Origin: JBAXPV01 sp037132075
Lineage (GTDB): Bacteria > Bacteroidota > Bacteroidia > Bacteroidales > CAIXZF01
Direction: 5' to 3'
DNA: 64,000 nucleotides
NCBI GenBank assembly: GCA_037132075.1
Contig: JBAXPV010000019.1
Coordinates: 17,394 to 81,393, forward strand
In this document: positions 26,496 to 35,723 of the stretch, one piece after another
Layout: the number at the start of each line of letters is the position of its first letter
Numbering within the stretch: the first letter of the stretch is position 1
The notes under the pieces: generated by a model
What the model saw: only the letters and a program-made list of their open reading frames with translations
Told to the model about the DNA's origin: nothing
The model's database searches: none
Program-made: the position numbers and the translations under genes

Positions 26496-28229
26496 TCAGG
26501 AGCTGAATTTTGGAATAGCCTTGATGAGACTTTGCGTATAAGTGGTTTGCGGGTTGAAATAAACTTCATCTGCTTCTCCCATTTCAACGATTTTGCCGTC
26601 TTTCATCACGGCAATGCGGTCCGACATGTATTTTACAACACCCAGGTCATGAGAGATAAAGATATAGGTGAAGCCAAAATCACGCTTCAGCTCATTGAGC
26701 AGGTTCAGCACTTGGGCCTGGACGGAGATATCCAGCGCACTAACACTCTCATCGCAGATGATGAAATCAGGATCCACGGACAGGGCCCTGGCAATACAGA
26801 CCCGTTGGCGCTGACCACCTGAAAACTCATGCGGATAACGATCATAGTGATTGGCCTCAAGCCCGACCTTTTCCAATAAGACCAATACCCGTTTTTTGCG
26901 GCTTGCTTTGTTTCCATAAAGACTGTGGACTGTCATCGGCTCCATAATGCTGTCACCCACGGTTCGTCTGGGATTCAGTGAAGAATAAGGATCCTGGAAG
27001 ATTATCTGCAAGTCTTTCCGCATCAAGCGCATCTGTCGCTCCTTCAGAGCCATGAGATCCCTTCCTTTATAGATTACCTGGCCATCCCTGGCCTGGATCA
27101 GACCCAACATGGTTCTGCCAAGACTGGTTTTTCCGCAACCGGATTCACCTACCAGGCCTAATGTTTCTCCAGGGAAAATCTCAAAACTTACTTCGTCGAC
27201 CGCTTTCAGAAAGTCAGCCGGCTTGAAATATCCTTCTTTTTTACGGGTAAACCAGGTGTTCAGTTGATTTACCTTCATCACAGGCTCCTGTCCAAATAAT
27301 GAATCAAGATGTTCTTTCCGCTCTTCTCTGGAAATACGGAGTGAGTCATCCTGAATTTTCGTGTTTTTCTCAGGATTGTCAAGAAACTCTGCGACAGTAG
27401 GCAGTCGTTTGAGCCTTAAGCCGTGGGGTGGGCGACAGGCCATCAACCCGAGGGTATAGGGATGAGATGGATTTGTAAAAATCTTCTCTGCCGGACCATA
27501 TTCCACGACTTCTCCATTATGCATGACAGCCACATGATGCGCAAGCTGGGCAACAACAGCAAGGTCATGGGAGATAAACAAGATGCTGATGCCATGTCTT
27601 TCCTGCAGATCTTTTAAAAGCTCCAGGATGGTTTTCTGAACAGTGACGTCCAGCGCGGTGGTGGGTTCGTCAGCGATAAGCAATGCAGGTTTACAAGCCA
27701 TAGCCATGGCAATCATCACCCTTTGTTTTTGCCCTCCTGAAATCTGATGCGGGTAAGATTGATACATCTCTTCTGCCCTGGGTAGTTTTACTTCTTCAAA
27801 TAATGCCAGTGTCCTTTTTTTTGCATCGCTGGCATTGAGTCCTTCGTGCAGGCGGAGCACCTCAGCCACTTGCTTTCCGCAACGCATCACAGGATTTAGC
27901 GAAGTCATCGGTTCCTGGAAGATCATAGAAATGGCTTTACCCCTGAGTTTCCGCATCTCCTTCTCAGGCAAACTGAGAATATCATAGGTTTCGACTGGAG
28001 AAGGACAGAAAACGATCTTTCCTTCACTGATCCTGGAGATCCCGTCTGGAAGCAAACGCAGCACTGATAAGGCAGAGACAGATTTTCCACTTCCGCTTTC
28101 CCCTACGATTCCCAATGTCTTTCCCCTTTCCAGGCTAAAGCTCACGCCATGAATAGCCTCATGCCATCCGGTTTCATTGCGAAACTCCACGGCTAAGTCA
28201 CTGACGCTAAGCAGGATGTTATTTTTCAT
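26496..28229 (-). CDS. Fused dipeptide/oligopeptide ABC transporter ATPase (DppD-DppF type)
   Basis: A 577-residue protein with two complete ABC ATPase domains. Each has Walker A (GESGSGKS; GESGCGKT), signature (SGGQKQR; SGGQRQR) and Walker B (LLIADEPT; FIICDES) motifs, with the oligopeptide_HPY extension between and after them. It should energize import of peptides together with permease and binding proteins not in the window. ATG 28229 (MKNNILLSVSDLAVEF) matches the usual family start; the frame extends upstream without recognizable homology. Confidence 0.92.
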   Translation of the reverse strand: MKNNILLSVSDLAVEFRNETGWHEAIHGVSFSLERGKTLGIVGESGSGKSVSALSVLRLLPDGISRISEGKIVFCPSPVETYDILSLPEKEMRKLRGKAISMIFQEPMTSLNPVMRCGKQVAEVLRLHEGLNASDAKKRTLALFEEVKLPRAEEMYQSYPHQISGGQKQRVMIAMAMACKPALLIADEPTTALDVTVQKTILELLKDLQERHGISILFISHDLAVVAQLAHHVAVMHNGEVVEYGPAEKIFTNPSHPYTLGLMACRPPHGLRLKRLPTVAEFLDNPEKNTKIQDDSLRISREERKEHLDSLFGQEPVMKVNQLNTWFTRKKEGYFKPADFLKAVDEVSFEIFPGETLGLVGESGCGKTSLGRTMLGLIQARDGQVIYKGRDLMALKERQMRLMRKDLQIIFQDPYSSLNPRRTVGDSIMEPMTVHSLYGNKASRKKRVLVLLEKVGLEANHYDRYPHEFSGGQRQRVCIARALSVDPDFIICDESVSALDISVQAQVLNLLNELKRDFGFTYIFISHDLGVVKYMSDRIAVMKDGKIVEMGEADEVYFNPQTTYTQSLIKAIPKFSS

Positions 28230-28298
28230 GATTTTTTCGCTTTTTTCTTTCCAGTGAAGGGGCATTTTTCCGTACAAAGATATAGTAAAAGCACTGTG

Positions 28299-28994
28299 AT
28301 GAAATTCTCTTTTCTTAATGACCTGATGTCTTTGTTTTTCCCCCGTACCTGCCTGGCTTGTGGGAAAAACCTCCTGACTCATGAGAACCTGGTTTGCGAA
28401 CCTTGTCTCTTTCACCTGCCCCGTACCCGATTTCACCTTGAAGCGGATAACCCGGTTGTGAGGGCTTTTTGGGGGAAAGTCCCCCTGGTACATGCTACCG
28501 CATTTCTCTATTATGCCAAAGGTAATAGGGTACAGCGCCTCATCCATGCACTGAAGTATAAAGGCGAAAAGGAACTCGGTCCTTTCCTGGGGAAGATCTT
28601 TGCTGAAGAACTCCGCGCCCAGTCAGTCTTTCCAGCGGCAGAGGCGATTGTTGCCGTTCCGCTGCATCCCACACGACTCAAAAAACGTGGCTATAACCAG
28701 GGAGAGCTTATCGCAGAAGGACTCTCCGAAGTACTCGGCATTCCTTTACTTACAGGCATTATGATAAGGTCGAGAGCCACCGAAACACAGACACGAAAAA
28801 GCCGCTATGATCGCTGGAAAAATGTGGAGGATATTATCCATATCAAAGATGCCTCCGCCATTACTGGTAAAAACCTGCTGCTGGTGGATGATGTCCTGAC
28901 AACCGGCAGTACCATGGAAGCTTGTATCCAGGCCCTGATTCAGATCCCGGGAGTCAGCGTCAGTGTGGCGGCGGTGGGATATGCTTCCCGGTAA
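28299..28994 (+). CDS. ComF family protein (phosphoribosyltransferase-like)
   Basis: A 231-residue ComF/GntX-type protein. An N-terminal zinc-finger-like part (CLACGKNLL...CEPC) is followed by a phosphoribosyltransferase domain with KKRGYNQGELIAEGLSEVL and the PRPP-binding loop LLLVDDVLTTGSTME. In naturally competent bacteria ComF helps DNA uptake; elsewhere the family is widespread with undefined roles. The start is chosen at ATG 28299 because MKFSFLNDLMSLFFPRTC is the family N-terminus. It converges with the thiolase that ends the degradation cluster. Confidence 0.9.
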   Translation: MKFSFLNDLMSLFFPRTCLACGKNLLTHENLVCEPCLFHLPRTRFHLEADNPVVRAFWGKVPLVHATAFLYYAKGNRVQRLIHALKYKGEKELGPFLGKIFAEELRAQSVFPAAEAIVAVPLHPTRLKKRGYNQGELIAEGLSEVLGIPLLTGIMIRSRATETQTRKSRYDRWKNVEDIIHIKDASAITGKNLLLVDDVLTTGSTMEACIQALIQIPGVSVSVAAVGYASR

Positions 28995-29053
28995 AAGATA
29001 ATTTTTGCATCCTCGAATCTGCCTATCAGCCGATTTTCGCATGAAATTTATTC

Positions 29054-30244
29054 TCAGCTTTCCCGTTTAATCACAATCGCCGTGCTCACACCACCACCGC
29101 CACAGATGCTTGCCACCAAAAATTCCTTATCCAGGCGTTTCAGCGCATAATAGCCTGTTACCATGATGCGGGCACCGCTGATGCCGGTGGGATGACCAAG
29201 AGCAATGGCACCACCGTTTACATTTAGTTTGGATCGGTCCCATTTCAGTACTGCTTCATTTGACAGTACTTGCACAGCAAAAGCTTCATTGACCTCAATG
29301 AGATCCATGTCAGCCAGGCTTAGTTTGGCCCTTTTTAATGCTTCGGGAATAGCAAAAGCAGGCCCTTCGCCCATGGTGGAAGGTTCCACGGCAATTTGGG
29401 CATAGGATTGAATGGAGAAAAGGGGTTTGATCCCTAACTCCAGTGCTTTCTTCCGGTGTGTGACAATCATGGCAGTGGCTCCGTCGCTCAGGCCACACGA
29501 ATTTCCAGCAGTTACCGTACCTTCCTTTCTGAATGCGGGCTTAATGGCGGCCATTTTCTCCTGGTTGATATCATAACGGATAGTCTCGTCTTTGTCGAAG
29601 GAAAAAGCCGGCGTCTTTCCTGCTGCCGGGATCTCAATGGAAACTATCTCAGCATCGAAGCAGCCGTTTTTCTGGGCTGCAGCGGCTTTGAGGTGACTTT
29701 CCACGGCAAAGGCATCCTGTGCCTCACGGGAGATTTTATATTTGTCAAATAGATTTTCGGCAGTTTCGCCCATCCCCTGGCCAATCAGCGGATCGATGCT
29801 GTCGCTCCAGCCATCTTCCAGGGTTTTATTGCCCATTTTGAAACCATCCCATCGGGCACCTTTGAGCAGGTAAGGAATTGAACTCATGCTGTCGAATCCT
29901 CCTGTGACCACAACTTCTACATCACCCGACATTATGCCTTGGGCAGCGAGTGCTACGGAACGCATCCCTGACGGACACGCCATGTTGAGGGTGATGGCAG
30001 GACGTGAAGGGGAAACGCCGCCTCTTACTGCTGCTGTACGTGCAGGGTTAGGTCCATTGCCCGCCTGGCGGCAGCTGCCCAGGATCACATCATCGACTTG
30101 TTCCCCTGTGAGATTTGCACGTAGCAGGGCTTCACGAACGGCGATGGCACCAAGGTCCCAGGAAGGGATATTTTTCAGAGTACCGCCAAATTTCCCCATG
30201 GCAGTGCGGCAGGCGGAGATAATTACAATATCATTCAAGTTCAT
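29054..30244 (-). CDS. Acetyl-CoA acetyltransferase (thiolase)
   Basis: A 396-residue thiolase with nucleophilic C90 (NMACPSGMRS), the GHPTGISGAR His motif and the C-terminal CGGGG Cys motif. Family members cleave acetoacetyl-CoA to two acetyl-CoA, or work in reverse. As the last gene of the minus-strand array behind an SDR reductase, it fits the terminal step of benzoyl-CoA degradation. It lies 27 bases downstream of the SDR gene, which supports co-transcription. Confidence 0.92.
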   Translation of the reverse strand: MNLNDIVIISACRTAMGKFGGTLKNIPSWDLGAIAVREALLRANLTGEQVDDVILGSCRQAGNGPNPARTAAVRGGVSPSRPAITLNMACPSGMRSVALAAQGIMSGDVEVVVTGGFDSMSSIPYLLKGARWDGFKMGNKTLEDGWSDSIDPLIGQGMGETAENLFDKYKISREAQDAFAVESHLKAAAAQKNGCFDAEIVSIEIPAAGKTPAFSFDKDETIRYDINQEKMAAIKPAFRKEGTVTAGNSCGLSDGATAMIVTHRKKALELGIKPLFSIQSYAQIAVEPSTMGEGPAFAIPEALKRAKLSLADMDLIEVNEAFAVQVLSNEAVLKWDRSKLNVNGGAIALGHPTGISGARIMVTGYYALKRLDKEFLVASICGGGGVSTAIVIKRES

Positions 30245-30271
30245 ATGAGTTCTTTATTAGATTGTTAAAGT

Positions 30272-31015
30272 TTAAATATATTGGCCCCCATCTACTTTGA
30301 TGACTTCGCCTGTGATGTGTTTTGCCAGGTCTGAGGCAAGGAATGCAACAAGGTTGGCGATGTCTTCCGGCTGACCAATTCTTTTTAAAACGATATCTTC
30401 CAGGGCTGCTTCCCTGACACTGGCATCAGCATTCTTCATCATGTCGGTCTCGATAAGTCCGGGTGCCACAGCATTTACATTGATGTTGTATTTGCCAAGT
30501 TCTTTAGCCACGGTCTTTGTGAGGCCGATGATGCCGGCTTTTGAGGCTGCATAGTTGGCCTGTCCGAATTTTCCTCTCAATCCATTGATAGAAGTGATGT
30601 TGATGATCTTCCCAAATTGCTGATCCCGAAAGACAGGCGATACGGCCCGGATGTAATTGAAATATCCTTTGAGATTTACATTCATGACTTTATCCCATTG
30701 CTCCTCTGTCATCTTCCAGATAACGCCGTCCCAGTTGATTCCGGCATTGTTGACCAGGATGTCGAGGCTGCCAAAAGTCTCAATGACGGTTTTCACAGTT
30801 TCTCCGGCTGCCGTAAAATCAGAAATATCAGCCTGGATAATGATGGCTTTGCGGCCCATGGCTTCTATCTCTTTGACTACAGCTTCAGCTTCTTCGCGAT
30901 GAGCACGGGCGACGAGGGCAACATTGGCACCCCATTCTGCGAGTTTCAGGGCGATGGCAGCGCCTATGCCGATATTGCCACCGGTTACGATTGCATTTTT
31001 GTTGTTGAGATTCAT
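30272..31015 (-). CDS. SDR oxidoreductase (FabG/acetoacetyl-CoA reductase type)
   Basis: A 247-residue short-chain dehydrogenase. It has the cofactor motif TGGNIGIGAAIA (TGxxxGIG), NNAG in LVNNAGINWDG, the catalytic Ser in ITSING and the YxxxK pair as YAASK, then GxVxTDM-like LIETDMMKNAD. FabG/PhbB-type members act on 3-oxoacyl-ACP or 3-oxoacyl-CoA. In this cluster, oxidation of a 3-hydroxyacyl-CoA (3-hydroxypimelyl- or 3-hydroxybutyryl-CoA) is plausible. Start ATG 31015 is preferred over the extended upstream frame. Confidence 0.88.
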   Translation of the reverse strand: MNLNNKNAIVTGGNIGIGAAIALKLAEWGANVALVARAHREEAEAVVKEIEAMGRKAIIIQADISDFTAAGETVKTVIETFGSLDILVNNAGINWDGVIWKMTEEQWDKVMNVNLKGYFNYIRAVSPVFRDQQFGKIINITSINGLRGKFGQANYAASKAGIIGLTKTVAKELGKYNINVNAVAPGLIETDMMKNADASVREAALEDIVLKRIGQPEDIANLVAFLASDLAKHITGEVIKVDGGQYI

Positions 31016-31053
31016 ATTGTTTTTTTTCAACACAAAGGTCACCAGGCTAATTT

Positions 31054-31125
31054 CACAAGGGACACAATGGTTATTTATTATATGGTTATATGTTTAGTTT
31101 TATATTTATACTTGTGTCCTTTGTG
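31054..31125. repeat. Intergenic inverted repeat of CACAAAGG type
   Basis: CACAAGGGACACAA (31054-31067) and TTGTGTCCTTTGTG (31112-31125) pair over 14 positions with one mismatch across a 44-nt AT-rich loop. Nearby CACAAAGGTCAC and CCTTTGTGATCC words resemble intergenic repeats I associate with this phylum. It lies in the 142-base gap between hcrB and the SDR gene, the longest gap in the cluster. Confidence 0.5.
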
Positions 31126-31157
31126 CTGTTTCCCCTTTGTGATCCTTGCGGTAAAAA

Positions 31158-32093
31158 TCAAATCAGCCCAAGCTGTTTAAAACTTCGTTTCAGGAAAACG
31201 GGAATCATTTCTTTTCGATAGGACTTAGAATAGGTGTCATTATCTACAAGCCTGGTGTTGGAGATTGCCTGGCTGGTGAGAGATTCCAAATCATCACCCA
31301 TGAAACCATCAACAATGACGGGTTTTGTATGAACGCCTCCCAGCACAATCCTTATTTTTCCTGTATCATCGATCGAAACCGATGTTGTGAGCGAAGTAAA
31401 ATCAAGGGTTTCGCGCTTCCTGAGTTTTTTATATACAGCCCTAATAGATTCATTCAAGGGAAGATGAATCGCAACAATCAAAGAGTCCTGGCTTAACAGC
31501 CTGGGATTGACTCCATCACCGGAATAGATATTTTCAAGTGGAATAATCGTTTTTCCCCGGGAATCCATGACTTCAATATTTGCAAAAAGACTGATTAAAG
31601 CAACAGCAGTATCAGAGACAAATTTTGACAAACAATTTTTTGTTCCTCCTGTTGCCAGGCAAGTATTCCCATTGCATTTCAGGCAATAGCCAGCGGCTTC
31701 CCGCCACCATTCACTTTGATTGTAGAATGAACAACGGTTTTCGCACAAAAGGTTCCCTCCTAATGTTGCTGTTTTACGAATTGTTGGAGAGGCTACGGAA
31801 TGGGCAGCTTCTGACAAAAGCGGGAAAAGCTCGGTTATTTTCGAATGAAATTGAAGATCTTCCAGGCAAACCAGCGAGCCGATACTCAGGAAAGTCTCGC
31901 TTACCGTAATTTCTTTCAGGGCAGCAATTCCTGAAATATCAATCAATACATCCGAATCGTCATTCCCCTGGTACTTATTCACGATGACATCTGTACCTCC
32001 GGCCAGAAACCTGGACTTGCCCTCATTTTCTTTAGCCAGTGAAATCGCATGTTCAATGGAAATTGCTTTACTATATGTTTTTGCTGAGATCAT
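31158..32093 (-). CDS. hcrB: 4-hydroxybenzoyl-CoA reductase beta (FAD) subunit with [4Fe-4S] loop
   Basis: A 311-residue FAD-binding subunit of the molybdenum hydroxylase family (FLAGGTDVIVNK; TIRKTATLGGNLLCENRC). What sets it apart is an insertion after the second FAD motif with C121, C137, C145 and C154, spaced 16, 8 and 9. This is the arrangement I recall for the extra [4Fe-4S] cluster of Thauera 4-hydroxybenzoyl-CoA reductase (HcrB), absent from ordinary xanthine dehydrogenases. Other Cys residues nearby (C117, C140) are not needed for it. The stop overlaps the fused large-subunit gene by 4 bases. The substrate call is inference from this loop plus the cluster. Confidence 0.85.
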   Translation of the reverse strand: MISAKTYSKAISIEHAISLAKENEGKSRFLAGGTDVIVNKYQGNDDSDVLIDISGIAALKEITVSETFLSIGSLVCLEDLQFHSKITELFPLLSEAAHSVASPTIRKTATLGGNLLCENRCSFYNQSEWWREAAGYCLKCNGNTCLATGGTKNCLSKFVSDTAVALISLFANIEVMDSRGKTIIPLENIYSGDGVNPRLLSQDSLIVAIHLPLNESIRAVYKKLRKRETLDFTSLTTSVSIDDTGKIRIVLGGVHTKPVIVDGFMGDDLESLTSQAISNTRLVDNDTYSKSYRKEMIPVFLKRSFKQLGLI

Positions 32094-34879
32094 TTTCCTA
32101 AACTATTTTCGGCTGTCTTATTCTTTTTTATTCCGGCCAGGATGTCTTCCGCAGTGATCGGTAATTTGGTGATTCGCACGCCAACTGCATTAAATACTGC
32201 ATTGGCGATAGCTGGTATCACAGGATGAATTGCCCCTTCGCCTGCCTCCTTCGCCCCGAAAGGACCTTCCGGGTCGATTGTTTCGATGATGTTGGCATGG
32301 ATATCCGGGGTATCCAGGGTGGTCGGGATTTTATACTCCAAAAAGTTGTTGTTGAACAACAAGCCTTTGTAATAAGTCATCTGTTCGCTTATTGCTTGTC
32401 CGGTTCCCATATGCCACGAGCCTTCCAGCTGTCCTTCGACAGCCAGCGGATTTAAGGCTTTTCCACAGTCATGGGCACCCCAGACATTCAGCACTTTCAC
32501 ATAGCCGGTTTCTGAATCAACATCGACTTCTGCAACCACCGCTCCGAAGGAATAAGAAGGACTTAATCCCGCACCGGCACCTTTGAAATCTCCGCCGAGT
32601 TTCGGGGAGATATACTTTCCGCTCACATTGACTGCTCCTCGTTTTGCCGTTAAGATGTCAACGACTTCCATCCAGGAAAGATCCAATGACTTGTCGTTGG
32701 TGAAAACCCTGTTTTGCTGGAAATTTAACTCTTCAGGATTTACGTCTTGTTTTTTCAGAAGCGCTTCAATAATCTCTTTCCTGAGGTTCTCCGCAGCATC
32801 TTTTGCCGCATTGCCTGCCATGAAGGTCACGCGGCTGGAGTAACTCCCAAAGTCGACAGGTGTGAGTAAAGTATCTGCAGCCAGTACAAATATTTTATCC
32901 ATCCCAATGCCGAGGACTTCAGAAACGACGATAGCAAGCATGGTATCGCTGCCCTGCCCGATGTCGCTGGAGCCTGAAGTGACCAGGATTCTGCCGTCAA
33001 AGTCGAGTTTGAGGTGAACTACCGACTGTGGTAACTCATTCCAGATGATAGGCAGTGCGCTGCCACTGATAAAGAAGCCACAGGCCACGCCCAGTCCCTT
33101 GCCGTTATGCATTTTTCCGAATCGCTCGCTCCACTGTGATTGTTCCATCACCTTTTGCAGGGATTCACGGCTTCCATTGGAGGTGATGCGGTACTGACCA
33201 ACGGTGAGGGTGTTGGAATCCAGGAAATTCTTCATCCGCAACGCACAAGGATCCATCTGTATTTTATGGGCAAAGTCATCGATCATGCTTTCCACGGCAA
33301 AACGGGAATTTACAGCCCCATGGCCACGCATCGCACCGCACTGCGGTTTGTTGGTATAGGCACGATAGGTCCTGAATCCAAAATTATCAAGCTTATAAGG
33401 TGCCTGGAGCAAGACACCGTTGTAATAAGAAGTTACCACGCCAAAACTGCCGTATGCCCCGCCATCAATGGCAATATCGGCATCCAGCACCTTGATGATT
33501 CCATCGCGGGAGAAACCCATTTCGACAGTCATCCGGGATGGATGACGGCCATGATTCGTGAGAAATACCTCCTCACGTGTCAGTCTGACCTTAACGGGTC
33601 TTCCCAGTTTACGGGAGATATGTGAGACAATAATTTCATGAGGAAAGGGATCACTTTTCCCGCCGAACCCGCCACCCAGGTATGGTTTTATAACACGAAC
33701 CCGGCTTAGCGGGACCTCCATCACCTTCGCAAGTGCCCGATGCAGGTAATGTGGGACCTGGGTTGCCGTAATGATTGTCAGTCCGTTCTCATCCCACCAG
33801 GCGGTGGCAGCATGTGGCTCAGTAAATCCGTGGTTTACGCCCTCAAACTCAAAAGACATTTTCGAGGTGATGTCAGCCTCTTTCAGGCCTTGTTGCTGGT
33901 CGCCAAAACGCAATTCGGCTTTTTTATGAATGTTGTTGTTGAACTTGCCATAGTCATGGATCTTCTCATGTTCCCCCACATCATTCAGTGAATCATCCAG
34001 ATTCAGGAATTCCTTGATCGGGGTATATGTTACCTTGATAAGCTTACAGGCAGCATCAGCAATATCTTCTGTGTCAGCAGCGACTGCTGCTACGATTTCG
34101 CCGATATAGCGAACCTTGCCTACGGCCATGGCTGTCTCATCCTGCGAAATAGGAAGAACGCCAAATTTCTCAGGGATTTCCACGCCTGTTGCCACATAAT
34201 GTACCCCCGGCAGCTTCAGGGCTTCCCGGATGTCAATTTCTTCAATTCTGGCATGAGCATGGATGCTGCGCAGGAATTTGCAATGAAGGGCATTTTTCGT
34301 GACGATATCATCAGCATATTCGGCAGTGCCTCTTACTTTCTTCTCAGCCTCAATATAGGGTCGGGGTGTGCCTACGGCTCCGGTCTCATTTTTAGGAAGG
34401 CTTTGTATATCAAGTGCATATTCAGCCACAGCGTCAATCACTTTTTTATAACCAGTGCAGCGGCAGAGGTTTCCCGAAAGGCCTTCTTTTATTTGCTGCA
34501 TCAGGACTCCTGACCCATGTTCCAGGTTGAGGGTGGGGGCGAGGCTCAGGGCAGTCATGACCATTCCCGGGGTACAAAACCCGCATTGAATGGCTCCTTT
34601 TTCTACGAATTTCTCTTGTAACTTATGGAGTTTCCCTTCTTTTGCCAGGGCTTCGATGGTGGTGATTTCTGCCTTGTCGCAACGTACGGCAGGCGTGATA
34701 CAACTGAGCGTAGCCTTGTCGTTTACCAGTACAGTACAAGCCCCGCAACTACCCTGTTCGCAACCTACTTTTGTACCTGTCAATCCAGCTTTTTCGCGAA
34801 TGACATGAGACAGCATTTCATGCTCGTCTACGAGAAGATCATATGGGCGACCATTAATATTTAATACTATTTGTTGCAT
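32090..34879 (-). CDS. Fused [2Fe-2S]/molybdopterin subunit of 4-hydroxybenzoyl-CoA reductase (HcrC-HcrA)
   Basis: A 929-residue protein joining two subunits that are usually separate. Residues 1-155 are the small ferredoxin-like subunit, with plant-type [2Fe-2S] ligands C40, C45, C48 and C60 and the second cluster at C98, C101, C138 and C140. From about 165 onward is the large molybdopterin subunit (RPYIEAEKKVRGTAEYADDI, HGFTEPHAATAWWDENGLTI, PYLGGGFGGKSDPFPHEI, GSSDIGQGSDTM, and the catalytic-Glu region FGAKEAGEGAIHP near the C-terminus). With HcrB it should remove the para-hydroxyl of 4-hydroxybenzoyl-CoA. Xanthine or aldehyde oxidation is the alternative. Confidence 0.86.
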   Translation of the reverse strand: MQQIVLNINGRPYDLLVDEHEMLSHVIREKAGLTGTKVGCEQGSCGACTVLVNDKATLSCITPAVRCDKAEITTIEALAKEGKLHKLQEKFVEKGAIQCGFCTPGMVMTALSLAPTLNLEHGSGVLMQQIKEGLSGNLCRCTGYKKVIDAVAEYALDIQSLPKNETGAVGTPRPYIEAEKKVRGTAEYADDIVTKNALHCKFLRSIHAHARIEEIDIREALKLPGVHYVATGVEIPEKFGVLPISQDETAMAVGKVRYIGEIVAAVAADTEDIADAACKLIKVTYTPIKEFLNLDDSLNDVGEHEKIHDYGKFNNNIHKKAELRFGDQQQGLKEADITSKMSFEFEGVNHGFTEPHAATAWWDENGLTIITATQVPHYLHRALAKVMEVPLSRVRVIKPYLGGGFGGKSDPFPHEIIVSHISRKLGRPVKVRLTREEVFLTNHGRHPSRMTVEMGFSRDGIIKVLDADIAIDGGAYGSFGVVTSYYNGVLLQAPYKLDNFGFRTYRAYTNKPQCGAMRGHGAVNSRFAVESMIDDFAHKIQMDPCALRMKNFLDSNTLTVGQYRITSNGSRESLQKVMEQSQWSERFGKMHNGKGLGVACGFFISGSALPIIWNELPQSVVHLKLDFDGRILVTSGSSDIGQGSDTMLAIVVSEVLGIGMDKIFVLAADTLLTPVDFGSYSSRVTFMAGNAAKDAAENLRKEIIEALLKKQDVNPEELNFQQNRVFTNDKSLDLSWMEVVDILTAKRGAVNVSGKYISPKLGGDFKGAGAGLSPSYSFGAVVAEVDVDSETGYVKVLNVWGAHDCGKALNPLAVEGQLEGSWHMGTGQAISEQMTYYKGLLFNNNFLEYKIPTTLDTPDIHANIIETIDPEGPFGAKEAGEGAIHPVIPAIANAVFNAVGVRITKLPITAEDILAGIKKNKTAENSLGK

Positions 34880-34946
34880 TCCGGGTTCAATAAAATTTTT
34901 TAACCACTATAGACACATAGGTCACAAAAGAATCAATCAATGTGTT

Positions 34947-35723
34947 TTATTTGCCTATTGTGGTGGTATTTTTTTCTTTAATCAATTTAGCGATAATGCT
35001 GATGGCGATTTCATCGGCTGATTCAGCGTGAATTTCAAGGCCAATGGGCATATCCACCTGGTTTAATTCTTCCTCTGTTGCTGTTTCTGCTGATAAGAAC
35101 ATTTCCCTGGTTTTCGCAATCTTATTAGAACTGCCAATCATCCCGAGATAAGTATGCGGTTTGTGGATACAATATGCCAGGATTTGCCTGTCGTGGGCAT
35201 GATCGTGGGTAGCAATTATAATATAAGAATCCGCATCGAATGCCAGGGAAGGAAGCACTTCTTCATATTCTCCGCAAATCTTTTGAAAGCTGGTTTCCGG
35301 AATGCCTTCAAAGATCTCTGCCCGAGAATCTACCAGGAAAAGCTCAAAATCCAGGTCAGCAAGATGTTTCACCATTGCTTTACCCACATGGCCACCGCCA
35401 AAAATGAATAATTTTTTCTTTGCCATAAGGGGTTCAATAAAGATTTCGACCCTGCCTCCGCAACACATCTGCAACTGTGTGAGCAATTCATGTTTATAGA
35501 ACTGAGGCGTTTTTGTCCTGATCACTTCAATCGCTTCTTCAATAGTCTTTTGTTCGAGCTTTCCACCACCAATACTTCCAAAGATCTTCCCGTTTTCCCA
35601 AACAATCATCTTAGCCCCGGCCTTTAAAGGGGTGGAGCCTTTGGTGTCGACAATAGTGCATAAAGCAGCCTTTTGTGAGGTCCGGATGATCTCGGCAATA
35701 ATGTTGTAAAGGCGGTCCATCAT
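34947..35723 (-). CDS. XdhC/CoxI-family molybdenum cofactor insertion protein
   Basis: A 258-residue protein with an N-terminal XdhC_CoxI region (CTIVDTKGSTPLKAGAKMIV, GSIGGGKLEQ) and a C-terminal Rossmann-like domain (LFIFGGGHVGKAMVKHLADL; IIIATHDHAHDRQIL; GMIGSSNKI). Such proteins bind and sulfurate molybdenum cofactor and insert it into partner hydroxylases. It lies directly upstream of the fused molybdenum enzyme and overlaps mocA by 4 bases, which points to a dedicated maturation role. Confidence 0.88.
   Translation of the reverse strand: MMDRLYNIIAEIIRTSQKAALCTIVDTKGSTPLKAGAKMIVWENGKIFGSIGGGKLEQKTIEEAIEVIRTKTPQFYKHELLTQLQMCCGGRVEIFIEPLMAKKKLFIFGGGHVGKAMVKHLADLDFELFLVDSRAEIFEGIPETSFQKICGEYEEVLPSLAFDADSYIIIATHDHAHDRQILAYCIHKPHTYLGMIGSSNKIAKTREMFLSAETATEEELNQVDMPIGLEIHAESADEIAISIIAKLIKEKNTTTIGK

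Noticed and set aside
30617..31180. Plus-strand frame of 187 codons opposite the SDR gene
   Set aside because: It lies antisense to a clear short-chain dehydrogenase and has no recognizable features.
31158..34879. Plain xanthine dehydrogenase instead of 4-hydroxybenzoyl-CoA reductase
   Set aside because: The [4Fe-4S] cysteine loop in the FAD subunit and the benzoyl-CoA gene context favour the aromatic enzyme; no purine genes are nearby. It remains the main alternative.
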